DNA of 64,000 nucleotides, taken from assembly GCF_000685075.1 (NCBI RefSeq), contig NZ_BAYD01000028.1, positions 42,052 to 106,051 of the forward strand, written 5' to 3'. The position numbers and the translations under genes were made by a program. How positions within the stretch are numbered: the first letter of the stretch is position 1; the number at the start of each line of letters is the position of its first letter. Positions 8,665 to 17,161 of this stretch are shown here, piece after piece. The notes under the pieces are model-generated. The model was given only the letters and a program-made list of their open reading frames with translations, was not told where the DNA came from and ran no database searches. Source of the stretch: Paraburkholderia oxyphila NBRC 105797. GTDB lineage: Bacteria > Pseudomonadota > Gammaproteobacteria > Burkholderiales > Burkholderiaceae.

Positions 8665-8928
8665 CTAGGGGTGATAGATATACTCGCGGTCATCTATTCG
8701 GGGGCGCCCAAGCAGGCGCCTTGCTACTGATTCGATTTCGCAATCGCTGAGGTCGAGGTTCAGCGCAGTAGCCCCTTCCAGTGCCAGTTCGATCACCGAG
8801 TCGTCATCGACGCCAAATCCGTATTTGCGCGCTGCAGTCCTTATCAAACCGACCACGGCGCCAACCACTTCGACGCGAACACCCGGGAGATTTAGCGCCC
8901 GCTCCCTCTGTTTGCGTTTGCGCTTCAT
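8665..8928 (-). CDS. Small hypothetical protein (87 aa)
   Basis: Very basic N terminus (MKRKRKQRERALNLPGVRVEV) followed by an acidic helical half (DDDSVIELALEGATALNLDLSDCEIESVARRLLG). Its start overlaps the stop of the upstream gene as ATGA (8925-8928), so translation is probably coupled. Family unknown. Confidence 0.5.
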   Translation of the reverse strand: MKRKRKQRERALNLPGVRVEVVGAVVGLIRTAARKYGFGVDDDSVIELALEGATALNLDLSDCEIESVARRLLGRPRIDDREYIYHP

Positions 8929-9086
8929 GCGAACACCGCCGACCCTGGGGGCACGACATTGCGCCAACCGACTCTGCCGTTGGGCGAAAAACCTGTCCCC
9001 ACGGCCGACGCATCGGCATACACCATCGGGCAGGCGACGGACACCATGGTGGTCGCCGCCCTCGCAACCAGAATCTGCCTTTTCAT
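8925..9086 (-). CDS. Very small exported protein (53 aa)
   Basis: Starts MKRQILVARAATTMVSVACPMVYADA, an apparent signal peptide with a likely cleavage after ADA, leaving a mature peptide of under 30 residues. A strong AAGGAAAC ribosome-binding site precedes the ATG at 9086. It shares an ATGA overlap with the next gene. Probably periplasmic; function unknown. Confidence 0.45.
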   Translation of the reverse strand: MKRQILVARAATTMVSVACPMVYADASAVGTGFSPNGRVGWRNVVPPGSAVFA

Positions 9087-9173
9087 AAAGTTTCCTTTGT
9101 ATGCATCTACGGCCAAAGCCCCCGCCTCATTGAGACACAGGAGCCTTTGATATGGATAACGCGCTTCGTGGCG

Positions 9174-9371
9174 TCAGAAGCAGGACTTCGGGTGACGCAC
9201 CGGATCCACCAGCACGCGTCCGTCATCGCAGATACGGAAATCACCCTGCTTGCCCTTCGGCGAATGGACGACGATCAGCGACGGGTTGGGCCGTGGGTGG
9301 ACCTGGGCGTGGCTGCACGGGCCGGGGAGCGCGGCACCGGTCGTTACGGCGAGCAGCATCAAAGAATTCAT
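9174..9371 (-). CDS. Small exported protein (65 aa)
   Basis: MNSLMLLAVTTGAALPGPCSHA is a plausible signal peptide. The remainder (SLIVVHSPKGKQGDFRICDDGRVLVDPVRHP) looks like a small beta-rich domain. Two adjacent ATGs (9374, 9371) follow CTGGACTCC, a variant of the TGGAGT ribosome-binding site common here. Family unknown. Confidence 0.45.
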   Translation of the reverse strand: MNSLMLLAVTTGAALPGPCSHAQVHPRPNPSLIVVHSPKGKQGDFRICDDGRVLVDPVRHPKSCF

Positions 9372-9394
9372 CATGTTTGGAGTCCAGAAAAAAT

Positions 9395-9411
9395 GCCCCT
9401 CCTTAAGGGGC
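9395..9411 (-). promoter_or_regulatory. Leader hairpin before the 9371 start
   Basis: GCCCCTCCTTAAGGGGC forms a stem-loop 21 bases upstream of the start codon; the T/A-rich stretch TTTTTT and the ribosome-binding site follow. Same arrangement as the other start-proximal hairpins. Confidence 0.45.
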
Positions 9412-9422
9412 GTCACAAAGGG

Positions 9423-9605
9423 TCACGCGGCTAGCCGCTGCCGTACCGGATCAGTCACGGAAACCGTGACCCACCGTCCGTCAATGAGCACGTCGCGCAA
9501 GCGCGAGCCGTTCAGCATGTAGACGTGCTCGCGCCCCGCGCGCTGGGTTGCCGCGCGAGCCGCGAGCGTGATGCCGGTAACAGCGGAAAGTTGCTTCTTG
9601 AACAT
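9423..9605 (-). CDS. Small hypothetical protein (60 aa)
   Basis: MFKKQLSAVTGITLAARAATQRAG looks like a short amphipathic or weak signal segment. The rest (EHVYMLNGSRLRDVLIDGRWVTVSVTDPVRQRLAA) resembles a small beta barrel. GGGGAGCAACC precedes the ATG. It follows the SbcC-like gene and has its own structured leader. Family unknown. Confidence 0.45.
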   Translation of the reverse strand: MFKKQLSAVTGITLAARAATQRAGREHVYMLNGSRLRDVLIDGRWVTVSVTDPVRQRLAA

Positions 9606-9636
9606 GGTTGCTCCCCGGAGTGAAGACGAAGAGCGC

Positions 9637-9663
9637 CCCTTGCGGGGATGCTCCCCACAAGGG
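9637..9663 (-). promoter_or_regulatory. Leader hairpin before the 9605 start (best example of the family)
   Basis: On the transcript CCCUUGUGGGG pairs with CCCCGCAAGGG around loop AGCAU (11 pairs including one U-G wobble). The hairpin lies 30 bases upstream of the ATG. The same layout, with compensatory stem changes, is found at 51935-51960 and 58613-58638. Confidence 0.6.
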
Positions 9664-9675
9664 TTAAAAGAAACA

Positions 9676-11997
9676 TCACGCAGCCATCGCCTCGACATCG
9701 ATGACGGCGTCCGCCTCGAGCACGAGGTCCGGTGTCTGCGAGATAAAGAATTCGCGTTCGTAGCCCCCCAGACGGAGAACCTCGCGTTTCATCTTCATGA
9801 ATTGAACCTTGCGCGCGGGATCGAGCGGCCCATCCGATTCGTCGCTGAACAGCGTCTGGTACGGTTGCCCCGCATTGCGCGCGAGATACAGCGCAATGCC
9901 GCGGATCAGGCATTCGTTGATCCATACCTTCTGTCCGCCCGACATCACCGAAACCGTCTTGGTGCTGTCGTTGTCGGCGTCGTGGACAAGGATCTCGAAG
10001 CCTTCGCGCAGATCGCCCGAAGCGAGCTCACGCTGCGTCCGGATCTCGACAGTGAAGCGCGGGCCGTAGCAGGCCAGCAGCAGGTCGTTGACGGTCTGTG
10101 TGAGCGCGGGGCCCGCATCGTCGATCGTCAATGCCACGACACCATCGTTACCGAGGCCCTTTGCCAGCAGCTTCCAGTGCGCAATTTCGTCGGACAGGCG
10201 TACGGCCAGCTCCTGCGTCGCACCGAACCCCTCGAGTTCCGCCTCGATCGCGTCGCGCTGTGTTTCGCGCGTTGCATGCTGACGGATGAGCGCTTCGATA
10301 CGCGCATCGAGAGCCGTGGTGGCCTCCCGGGTCGCGAGCAGTTGACGATCGAGATCGCCGATGGCCGCCGTGACATCGAACGCAGAGAGCCTGGAGGTCT
10401 CGGCATCGATATCGCGCAACGCCGCCTGCAGGCGGGCCGTTTCCGCCTCCCGGCGTTCCGCGACCCGCGCCACTTGCGTATCAACATCGGCCAGATCAGC
10501 CTTGGCCTGCGCGAGACCGCTTGCGGCCGCGTCGAGAAGCGGCTTGCGTGCAGCAAGGGCAGTGGCCGCCTCGAAAGCGCGACGGGCAGCAGCGAGTGCT
10601 GCGCTGGCTGAACGAAGCTCCTCGCGCCTGGGGGCAAGCTGCGCCACAACAGGCGTGAGTTCGTCGGCGAGCGCCTTCTTCGCGCGATAACTCTTGCGAA
10701 GCGACTCGACGCCGATGCGCTGTTCACCGACCTGCTTCGACGCATCACGCGCCTGGGCAAGCAGTGGACAGGTCGCATGCATGGCGTGGCCAGCACACGG
10801 AACCTGATCGACCACGGCCGCCTGCTGTTGCAGCGTCGTAAGCAGTGCAGCCTTCGTTGACCCTTGCGCCTGCAGTCCACCAAGGGCGGCATTCGCTTCG
10901 GTCAACGCCGTCTGCTTCGGCTCAAGGCCGGCGATCTCCGACTGAAGCGCCTGAATGCGCGCCTCCTGACGTCCGATCTCCAGCTGCGCCTGATCGCACT
11001 GCGCCTGCGCGCCCTCGATCTGCGCTCGTTGAGCCAGCGTCGACTCGTGTGTGGCGATACTCTTCGAGAGCGTCACACGCCGGTCATTGAACCGCCTGGT
11101 CAGGTCCGTCGCGTCCGACTCCACGGACGCGAGCGACGTTTGCGCGTCGCCGCGCTGCTTCGCCAGTTCACGCAGACGTGCCTCAGCCGTTGCCGATTCA
11201 GCCTGCTTCGCGGCGAGCGTTGCACGCTGTTGCCCGAGCGTCTGCGCGGTGGCCAGAAGGCCCTCGCGCTCGCGCCGTGCAGATGCAATCGACCCGGCGT
11301 CCGCCGTGATCGTCTGTTCCGTCTGCGCGAGCGTCTCGCGCTTCCGGGACAGTGATGCGAGCTCACACTGGATGCTGTCGAGCTTGCCGCCAAGGACCTT
11401 TGCGACTTCCGCCGCCTTCGCGGATAGCGCGCGCAGATGATCGATGTTCAGCAGCTCCGCCAGCAGCGACTTGATCTCGCCTGCGTTGTACGACGCGAGC
11501 GGCCGCCGGTTCTGCGCGGAAAATACGCTCGTGAAAAACGATTCGGGCGAGCCGCACACGGATTCGACGCAACGGTCATAGGTGTCCGCCTTGCCGTCCG
11601 AACGCGTGCCATCCGGCGCGACAAACGGCTGCCAGAGTCCGTCCTTGTCGCACCACGCGAGGAAGTACTCCGCCTTTTCGGTTTTGCCGGGCTTGCGGAA
11701 CGCGAAGGTCGAGCGGTAGCGCACGTTGGCGTGCTCCCATTCGAAGATCTTCTGCGCCTGGACGCCACTGAGGTGGTCCCAGTACGAGAAGGCATCGACC
11801 GAGAGCTTCGCGGCATGCGAAGGCATGATGCGGTACGGATGCAGGTTGTCCATGAGGGTGGACTTCCCCGCGCCGTTTGCGCCCTTGAGCGCAATCAGCC
11901 CCGTTGGCATCGCCTGCAGATCGAGTGTCACGCTTTCGCGCTTCATCCCGTCGCGCACGCCGGTAAAGCCTTCCAGGGTGAGGATCAACGGTCGCAT
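9676..11997 (-). CDS. SbcC/Rad50-like SMC-type ATPase (773 aa)
   Basis: An ABC-type ATPase with head halves at both ends. Walker A GANGAGKST is at residues 39-47, the Q-loop region near SVFSAQNRRP (158-165), the signature SVMSGGQ and Walker B TLFSDESDGPLD near residues 700-730. Between them lie two long Ala/Arg/Glu coiled-coil arms (about 190-390 and 420-620). At the apex, C401-x2-H404-x2-H407-x2-C410 replaces the usual CxxC zinc hook. With the SbcD-like gene upstream it should form an MR-type nuclease complex acting on DNA ends or hairpins. It is shorter than chromosomal SbcC (about 1000 residues or more). It overlaps the preceding gene by 13 bases. Confidence 0.8.
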   Translation of the reverse strand: MRPLILTLEGFTGVRDGMKRESVTLDLQAMPTGLIALKGANGAGKSTLMDNLHPYRIMPSHAAKLSVDAFSYWDHLSGVQAQKIFEWEHANVRYRSTFAFRKPGKTEKAEYFLAWCDKDGLWQPFVAPDGTRSDGKADTYDRCVESVCGSPESFFTSVFSAQNRRPLASYNAGEIKSLLAELLNIDHLRALSAKAAEVAKVLGGKLDSIQCELASLSRKRETLAQTEQTITADAGSIASARREREGLLATAQTLGQQRATLAAKQAESATAEARLRELAKQRGDAQTSLASVESDATDLTRRFNDRRVTLSKSIATHESTLAQRAQIEGAQAQCDQAQLEIGRQEARIQALQSEIAGLEPKQTALTEANAALGGLQAQGSTKAALLTTLQQQAAVVDQVPCAGHAMHATCPLLAQARDASKQVGEQRIGVESLRKSYRAKKALADELTPVVAQLAPRREELRSASAALAAARRAFEAATALAARKPLLDAAASGLAQAKADLADVDTQVARVAERREAETARLQAALRDIDAETSRLSAFDVTAAIGDLDRQLLATREATTALDARIEALIRQHATRETQRDAIEAELEGFGATQELAVRLSDEIAHWKLLAKGLGNDGVVALTIDDAGPALTQTVNDLLLACYGPRFTVEIRTQRELASGDLREGFEILVHDADNDSTKTVSVMSGGQKVWINECLIRGIALYLARNAGQPYQTLFSDESDGPLDPARKVQFMKMKREVLRLGGYEREFFISQTPDLVLEADAVIDVEAMAA

Positions 11998-12518
11998 GGC
12001 ATCCCCTCCCCGATCGGCGCGTCGTGCATGTAATCGGGCGGCAGCCAGGGCGCGTCATCATCGTCCGGCAACGGCGTCGCGATGACCGGATCGACCGGAG
12101 GGGGAGCAGCCGGCACGATCGTACCGTCGATGGCCCGCTCAACCGCCGAACAGGCCTCCCTGTACCAGGTGCCCGCGCAATTGAGGAGCATGTCCCAGCT
12201 ATTGCAACCGGTGAGTGCCTTCAGTTCGCGGGGCGACCACTGGCTCGCGTAGCCGGAGCTATGCGACCAGAGGAGGTTTGTCAGTGCGACGTCGGGTGCC
12301 ACAACGAGCTCAGGCGTATCCGCCTCGAGTTCGGCGCACATGACGACGAAATTCCGACGCACTGCGATAACTGTGCCGCGTGCGTCGCCGTAGGGTTGAT
12401 GAAAAAGTCCGGCAGTAAATCCGGCGTGCTTCACGAGAAGCTGCTGGATGTTGCGTGCGGTGGACGTTGGGTCGAAATGCTGGACCCAGTCGGGACCAGC
12501 AGGATAAAGACCAAACAT
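11985..12518 (-). CDS. Hypothetical protein between SbcD- and SbcC-like genes (177 aa)
   Basis: Begins MFGLYPAGPDWVQHFDPTSTARNIQQLL after a TGGAG site. The middle contains small beta-rich stretches (GTVIAVRRNFVVMCAELEADTPELVV) and a Trp/Cys region (TNLLWSHSSGYASQWSPRELKALTGCNSWDMLLNCAGTWYREACSAVE). The C terminus is Pro/Asp-rich. It starts just behind a full structured leader (12553-12631) and overlaps the SbcC-like gene, so it probably belongs to the same complex or pathway. Family unknown. Confidence 0.55.
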   Translation of the reverse strand: MFGLYPAGPDWVQHFDPTSTARNIQQLLVKHAGFTAGLFHQPYGDARGTVIAVRRNFVVMCAELEADTPELVVAPDVALTNLLWSHSSGYASQWSPRELKALTGCNSWDMLLNCAGTWYREACSAVERAIDGTIVPAAPPPVDPVIATPLPDDDDAPWLPPDYMHDAPIGEGMPCDR

Positions 12519-12552
12519 GGGAACACTCCAGAGAGAAAGGACGGAGTGCGCC

Positions 12553-12631
12553 CCCTTTGGGGGATCGCTCCCCGTCAGGGTCAAAAGGAAATGGATGCAA
12601 CGGTTGCTGCGATCGATGCGCCTGTGGCGCG
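12553..12631 (-). promoter_or_regulatory. Structured leader of the 12518 gene (both hairpin types)
   Basis: 12613-12631 is TCGATGCGCCTGTGGCGCG, one of nine copies of the 5'-proximal hairpin, 95 bases upstream of the start codon. 12553-12580 is a C/G hairpin of the start-proximal family (CCCU...AGGG enclosing GGGG...CCCC). Confidence 0.6.
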
Positions 12632-12692
12632 GGTGAACCTTGTTCCGGCAGCACGCTTGTCGACGAGCGCACTGGCGGGACACGGCTGTGTC

Positions 12693-12720
12693 CACGAGTG
12701 AGCGGGCCGTCCAGGCCCCG
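12693..12720 (-). terminator. Stem-loop after the SbcD-like gene
   Basis: GTGAGCGGGCC and GGCCCCGCTCAC pair around a short loop 20 bases after the stop at 12740, on the minus-strand transcript. No clear U tract. Confidence 0.45.
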
Positions 12721-12739
12721 CTCACTGGATGGCGGCTAG

Positions 12740-14122
12740 TCAAGCCGCAAAGAGATCGCCTTCCAGCCAGTCAAGCGCTTTCCCTGTCGCGCCGTTCGCG
12801 CTGGGCGCGGGTGAGGCGACGACGGGAAAATCGTCAGGCGGGATTGCTTCAGTTGCAGACGCGTCCACGACAAGTGTCGACAGCATGACCGCAGGCGCCT
12901 GGTCGAGTTGAACCAGTACCGCATCGGCGATCGCGTTCGCGTCTCCGGTTTCGAGCAGTTGCAGACGTGCGAGCACGGAGGCTGCATTCACGTTTGCGAC
13001 TTCGCACCAGCGACTGAGCTTTGCATCGACCGACGTCTCCAGGCTGATGCCCTGTGCGCGGCTGCGCACGACCGGGAGAATGCGCGGCTCGATCTTCACA
13101 CCCCGTGCATTTGCGAACATCGCCTCGATTGCCGCGCGATCGACCGACTGCCGGTGCTCCTCATCGACCTGCCAGCGAACGCGCACGAACGCGTCACCGG
13201 CCTCGCCCGCAAATTGCGCGAGACGCTCCATGTCGGGCGGACCATCGAAATCGATGCACACCATGCGCCGCGTGGGCGTGGGGACCAGTTCGGCCCAGGC
13301 CGCATAGGTATCCACCTCCCATAACAGGTAACCCTTCTCGCCCTGCTCCCCAAAGTGAAACCGGCCGATCGAGCCCGCGTAGGCTACGCGCCGCCCGCCG
13401 CGCTCCCACATCTGGTGTTTGTGGACGTGGCCGAGCATGAAGGCTGAGCACTGCGCATCGAAGAGCGCCGAGAGCGAGAACTCGTGATCGAGGCCCGCCA
13501 TCGTGACGCCGTGCTCCGTCTCACAGCCCACCACCGTGCCGTGTGAGATACCGACGGTTGCGATGCCCGCCTCGCGCAGCCTCGCGTTCACCTGACCTGA
13601 CGCTGCCAGATACATCGCGAGCACATCGCCGAGATCCGTCGCCGCGGCGAGTGCGCCAACACTCACTGCAAACTGCCCCTTGTTGACGGTCGGCAGACAG
13701 GTGAACACGGCCTCCGGGTTCATCGCCAGCACTTGCGCGAGCTCGCCCCCGGTGAAGACAGGCCCCGCTGATGCGAGAAAGCGCCCATTCGCGAAAGCGA
13801 CCTGCTGGATCCGGCTCGCGATGAACACCTCGCTGGTCGAGCCGATAAGCGCAAAGATGTCCAGCGTGCCGGGCGGCTCATGCGAAAACGTGCCCTGCAG
13901 CATGATCACAGGCATGGAGGCCGCCAGACGGTGAATCCGGCGCGCAAGCGTGACGAGTGCCGGCGAATGGGCGTCGAGCCGGTGGTCAGTCGAGTCACCG
14001 GAGACGACGGCCACGCGGGCGCCGCGCATGATCGCGTCGTGTATGGCGAACCCGAAGCAGCGGTCGGCTTCATCGAGACGCTCCGGCGAGTAATGCAGGT
14101 CAGAAAAATGTGCGATCTTCAA
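12740..14122 (-). CDS. SbcD/Mre11-like metallophosphoesterase (460 aa)
   Basis: Start chosen at the TTG at 14122 because GGAGGTGTGTC lies directly upstream and the protein then begins at the conserved strand (MKIAHFSDLHYSPE). Calcineurin-like motifs follow in order: D8-x-H10, VVSGDSTDH, LQGTFSHEPPGT (in place of GNHD), GISHGTVVG and GHVHKHQ. The C-terminal 180 residues form the capping and SbcC-binding part. Expected role: Mn-dependent nuclease partner of the SbcC-like ATPase. The GTFSHE variant departs from GNHD, so activity may differ. The protein ends DWLEGDLFAA. Confidence 0.75.
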   Translation of the reverse strand: MKIAHFSDLHYSPERLDEADRCFGFAIHDAIMRGARVAVVSGDSTDHRLDAHSPALVTLARRIHRLAASMPVIMLQGTFSHEPPGTLDIFALIGSTSEVFIASRIQQVAFANGRFLASAGPVFTGGELAQVLAMNPEAVFTCLPTVNKGQFAVSVGALAAATDLGDVLAMYLAASGQVNARLREAGIATVGISHGTVVGCETEHGVTMAGLDHEFSLSALFDAQCSAFMLGHVHKHQMWERGGRRVAYAGSIGRFHFGEQGEKGYLLWEVDTYAAWAELVPTPTRRMVCIDFDGPPDMERLAQFAGEAGDAFVRVRWQVDEEHRQSVDRAAIEAMFANARGVKIEPRILPVVRSRAQGISLETSVDAKLSRWCEVANVNAASVLARLQLLETGDANAIADAVLVQLDQAPAVMLSTLVVDASATEAIPPDDFPVVASPAPSANGATGKALDWLEGDLFAA

Positions 14123-14204
14123 GACACACCTCCGTAAACGAATAATGGCCGCCCGAAGGCAGCCTCGATGGGATAGACGTCGTCCTGCGGCGAAGGGAAA
14201 GACA

Positions 14205-14226
14205 GCCGGCCCCGACCGGGGCCGGC
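14205..14226 (-). terminator. Strong GC stem-loop after the 14232-15554 gene
   Basis: GCCGGCCCC pairs with GGGGCCGGC around GACC, six bases after the stop codon at 14232. Followed on the transcript by TGTCTTTCCC. Termination or mRNA 3'-end protection is likely. Confidence 0.5.
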
Positions 14227-14231
14227 CGCGG

Positions 14232-15554
14232 TCAGTCGGGCATCGCTGCACGAACCGCGATCCCGATCTCGCGATCCAGCTCGCCGCGATTTTCGAGTGC
14301 GGCCGCGAGGCGCGCGTTCATGCTGTCGACATCGGCCGGACGTTGCGCCCAGCCGCGGCCGTATGCTGCATGACCGAAGACCCGGAAGTCACGCTGCCGG
14401 TCCTCGGCGTTGAGTCCCAGGCGGCTGAGCAGGTCCGACATGCGCTCGCGTTTATCCTCGAGCGTCTCCTCTGTCGAGGATGCGTCGGGCTGCCCACGCG
14501 GTCCGTCGACATTGCTTGCGCGCGCATCACCTCCGGTCGGAACGTCACCCGGGTCAATCGCCGCTTCTTCTGCAGGCTTGAGGGGATACACGTTTGCCGC
14601 GCCTTCCAGCCGCATCGCAGCTTCCGATGCCGCCGCAAGCGCTGGTGGGTGATCCTCGGCTCCGTCGAGCAGCGCACTGATGTCGATGTCCGCATCGAGC
14701 ACGGTGAGCATCTGCATCTGGCGCACCGGCTCGCCCTGCTCGTTGATCCGCGTAATCTCGAACTCGCGCTTCGAGATCCAGAAGCGCGTGTCGGTGAGCC
14801 TGCCGCGCGCAAGCGCCACGGTCTGCATCGCCGAATACGCCTTCTGCAGCACGTAGATCGAGTTGGTTGGCAACTCAACAAGACCGAGCCCCCTGATTTC
14901 GGGAATCGCGAAGATGAAGCGCGCCGAGAGGTTGCATTGCCGCGCCTGATACTGCGGGCACATCTGCGGATTGCATACGCCATCGGGAATGACGTCGTCC
15001 TGCCGCAGGATGATCGAACGCGGACCAAAATTGCGTTGTGCACGCTGGGCGCGTGCATCACGTGCTGGCTGCGCGTACTGCTTGCAGAAACGCGTGCCGT
15101 CGACGCCGTATTCGGAGAAGAACTTGCGTCCGGTCGTGCCCCACGTCGCCATCTCGTTCGGGATGTTGCCCATCCAGTCGTTGAAGGCAAAGACAACGGG
15201 GAAGCGATAGAGCTTCAGTCCGTCACCGCGATCCTCGCCATAGAGACGCAGGATTTCGTCGGCCACGTCGGGGTTGGTGAAGTCCGAACGACGGCAGGTG
15301 AAGTACGGGACGTTGCGCGGAGCGAGCGCGTTTCTGATCTTGCAGCGTCGCTCGATCTCGTCGCCGATCTTCTCGAACGACTCGCCGGCAGCGACCAACT
15401 GCTCGTAGAGCCTGACGGCGATTTCGTTTTGCCTGGCGGCCGACGTCAGGACCTTGATGCCGGGACGAATCCGACCGATGACGGGAGCGCGAGGTGCACG
15501 CTCCTCGACGATGCTGCGCACGGGCGCAGCGCCCAGCGGAACGACAGCGTTCAT
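14232..15554 (-). CDS. Cys-rich protein resembling Gp3-type recombination directionality factors
   Basis: 440 residues. An N-terminal GRIRPGIKVLT segment, a FTCRRSDF...ILRLYGEDRGDGLKLYRFPVVF module, a likely zinc site CNPQMC...QCNL, and FAIPEIRGLGLVELPTN...SAMQTVALARGRL match the general plan of the Gp3-like RDF family, often annotated as hydrolase or metal-binding protein. The C-terminal third is linker plus a helical tail. RDF proteins redirect serine integrases toward excision, but no serine integrase is seen in this window, so a different DNA-related role is possible. AAGGAAA precedes the ATG. The start overlaps the stop of the 15820 gene (ATGA). Confidence 0.5.
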   Translation of the reverse strand: MNAVVPLGAAPVRSIVEERAPRAPVIGRIRPGIKVLTSAARQNEIAVRLYEQLVAAGESFEKIGDEIERRCKIRNALAPRNVPYFTCRRSDFTNPDVADEILRLYGEDRGDGLKLYRFPVVFAFNDWMGNIPNEMATWGTTGRKFFSEYGVDGTRFCKQYAQPARDARAQRAQRNFGPRSIILRQDDVIPDGVCNPQMCPQYQARQCNLSARFIFAIPEIRGLGLVELPTNSIYVLQKAYSAMQTVALARGRLTDTRFWISKREFEITRINEQGEPVRQMQMLTVLDADIDISALLDGAEDHPPALAAASEAAMRLEGAANVYPLKPAEEAAIDPGDVPTGGDARASNVDGPRGQPDASSTEETLEDKRERMSDLLSRLGLNAEDRQRDFRVFGHAAYGRGWAQRPADVDSMNARLAAALENRGELDREIGIAVRAAMPD

Positions 15555-15820
15555 GAGGGTTTCCTTGCAAGAAAGAAGATCGCCGAGGTGCGCATCTCGC
15601 TGGCCGACTGCGCCAGGTTCGATGCCGCCGCCTCTCCGCGGCGTGTGGCGATATGGGACAGGACAACGCGGCGTTCGCTGTCGGCGAGCATCGCGATCTG
15701 GGCGACCTCACAGCGCGCGCGCCAGGCGAGCGTCGTGGTGTCGGTGTTGGCGCGCTCGCTTTCGATCGTGCTGCTGATCGTGTCGGCGATGCGCTGGTCA
15801 AGACCATTGGGAAGAAGCAT
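15551..15820 (-). CDS. Small helical hypothetical protein (89 aa)
   Basis: MLLPNGLDQRIADTISSTIESERANTDTTTLAWRARCEVAQIAMLADSERR... reads as one or two long helices with no metal or membrane motif. GAGGCGC precedes the ATG. A four-base ATGA overlap couples it to the RDF-like gene. It may be a small partner of that protein. Confidence 0.5.
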   Translation of the reverse strand: MLLPNGLDQRIADTISSTIESERANTDTTTLAWRARCEVAQIAMLADSERRVVLSHIATRRGEAAASNLAQSASEMRTSAIFFLARKPS

Positions 15821-15858
15821 GGGAGCGCCTCTGGAGAGGGGATGAAAAGCGCAGGACG

Positions 15859-15894
15859 AAAAAAAACGCGCTCACCTGGCAAGAGGAGCGCGTT
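15859..15894 (-). terminator. Rho-independent terminator or attenuator in the leader of the 15820 gene
   Basis: On the minus-strand transcript AACGCGCTC...GAGCGCGTT is followed by eight U. It lies between the 5'-proximal hairpin at 16305 and the start at 15820 with no gene in between, so it either ends a short RNA or attenuates the operon. Confidence 0.7.
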
Positions 15895-15922
15895 CTGGAT
15901 TCGGATGAAGATGACCCATACG

Positions 15923-16343
15923 CCACGTCCCTTCCGGGGACGTGGCGCACAGGGAGCCGCAAGGCTCATAACAGGGAACGCAAGGTCGTTCCCGGCGCGA
16001 CATGATCACGTCGCGCGAACAGCCCTTTTCCGAAAACAGAAGTTTTCGCCGCAGGTTCACGGGTCAGTCCACTTCGATCGTTCTACCCGGATGGGTCTTG
16101 AGAGAGACACCCGAATATCCGGGCTCGAACGATGTCGCGGCGCAAATGCATGCGGCCGGCAACGAGTATTACGACTGACGAGAGGGGAGCAGGTGGCGAG
16201 CTGCTCAGCACGAGAGATATTCCACACCAGCAGCCAGCTGGTCGGAGCATGCCGTGAAGGCACGACTTGGGGCAGTAGATGGACTCCGGGCTACGGAGTC
16301 GCGGTCGATGCGTCAGAAGACGCGTGCAATGGAGTCAGTATCG
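15923..16343 (-). promoter_or_regulatory. Long leader with 5'-proximal hairpin and -10-like hexamer
   Basis: TCGATGCGTCAGAAGACGCG at 16305-16324 is a copy of the 5'-proximal hairpin; GATACT (16338-16343, minus strand) lies at -10 distance. At 15923-15945 CCACGTCCC...GGGGACGTGG forms a second hairpin. I see no convincing gene in 15895-16462. Confidence 0.5.
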
Positions 16344-16462
16344 CCAAAAACGCGAGGTGGTGCGCCCGGAATGGTGGCCAATATCGTGCAGCTTTTGCCG
16401 GAAATCTGCAGACGAACCAGGAACACAATGACAGGTGAGAGAGACCACACCAGAATAACTTC

Positions 16463-17077
16463 ATGGCCGCCGTTCCTGAAACTGAGCCGAACCCGGAAGA
16501 AACACCCGACGACGACGCACAGGGCGGTGCGCCGGATGCACCCGCCTCCCTCACTGGCGCTCCTTCAGGCACGCGACTCAAACCCATCGAACGCCTGACT
16601 AGCGACACACGCTACGAGAAGATCATTCCGGATTCCGCCCAGGTGACGGTCCTGAAGTACAGCTCAATCTTCGTTCGCTCCTTTGTCCGCTCGGACTACA
16701 ACTTCTGCGCAGCGAAGATTTCGGTCGCACGCGACGGCAAGCTGCGCGTGCTCGATCGGGCGATGCGTGAGACCAGTGAGTGGTTCACGAAGGCGATCAC
16801 GTGGACTGAGCAGCTCGGCGCACTCAATATTCCCAGGCGTTACGAGACGATTGAGCTCGAGGTGAAGCGCCCGCTCGCAGGGCAGCTTGTCCGGTGCCTG
16901 ACTCAATACGAACGCCTGTTTGCCCGCGCATGGTCTGCCCACTCTTCCCGCCTGCTGAGCGAGGAGCGCTGCACAGCCACGCTCGCGAACGCCGAAAAGA
17001 AACTCAAGCACATCGTGCAGTTGTGCATGCCTGACAACGAAGAGTACGACTTCGACGGCACGCGCCGCGAAAGCTGA
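16463..17077 (+). CDS. Hypothetical protein, tentatively AcaB/PFL_4669-like (204 aa)
   Basis: After a disordered acidic N terminus (about 45 residues) the protein is helical: VTVLKYSSIFVRSFVRSDYNFCAAKISVARDGKLRVLDRAM and RPLAGQLVRCLTQYERLFARAWSAHSSRLLSEERC. The second block recalls the C terminus of integrating-element proteins of the PFL_4669/AcaB type, but similarity is weak. It is the first gene of a three-gene plus-strand cluster with a membrane protein and a bactofilin. No strong ribosome-binding site is seen before the ATG. Confidence 0.45.
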   Translation: MAAVPETEPNPEETPDDDAQGGAPDAPASLTGAPSGTRLKPIERLTSDTRYEKIIPDSAQVTVLKYSSIFVRSFVRSDYNFCAAKISVARDGKLRVLDRAMRETSEWFTKAITWTEQLGALNIPRRYETIELEVKRPLAGQLVRCLTQYERLFARAWSAHSSRLLSEERCTATLANAEKKLKHIVQLCMPDNEEYDFDGTRRES

Positions 17078-17161
17078 GAATCCGCCCGATCGTCGGTCGC
17101 TTCCAGCTTGACTTCGACGCTGGATGGCTACGCCCGATGGTACCCAAGTGAGGAGAACTGC

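Noticed and set aside
15653..16438. Long plus-strand open frame
   Set aside because: Antisense to the 15820 gene, its terminator and leader; composition is that of a shadow frame.
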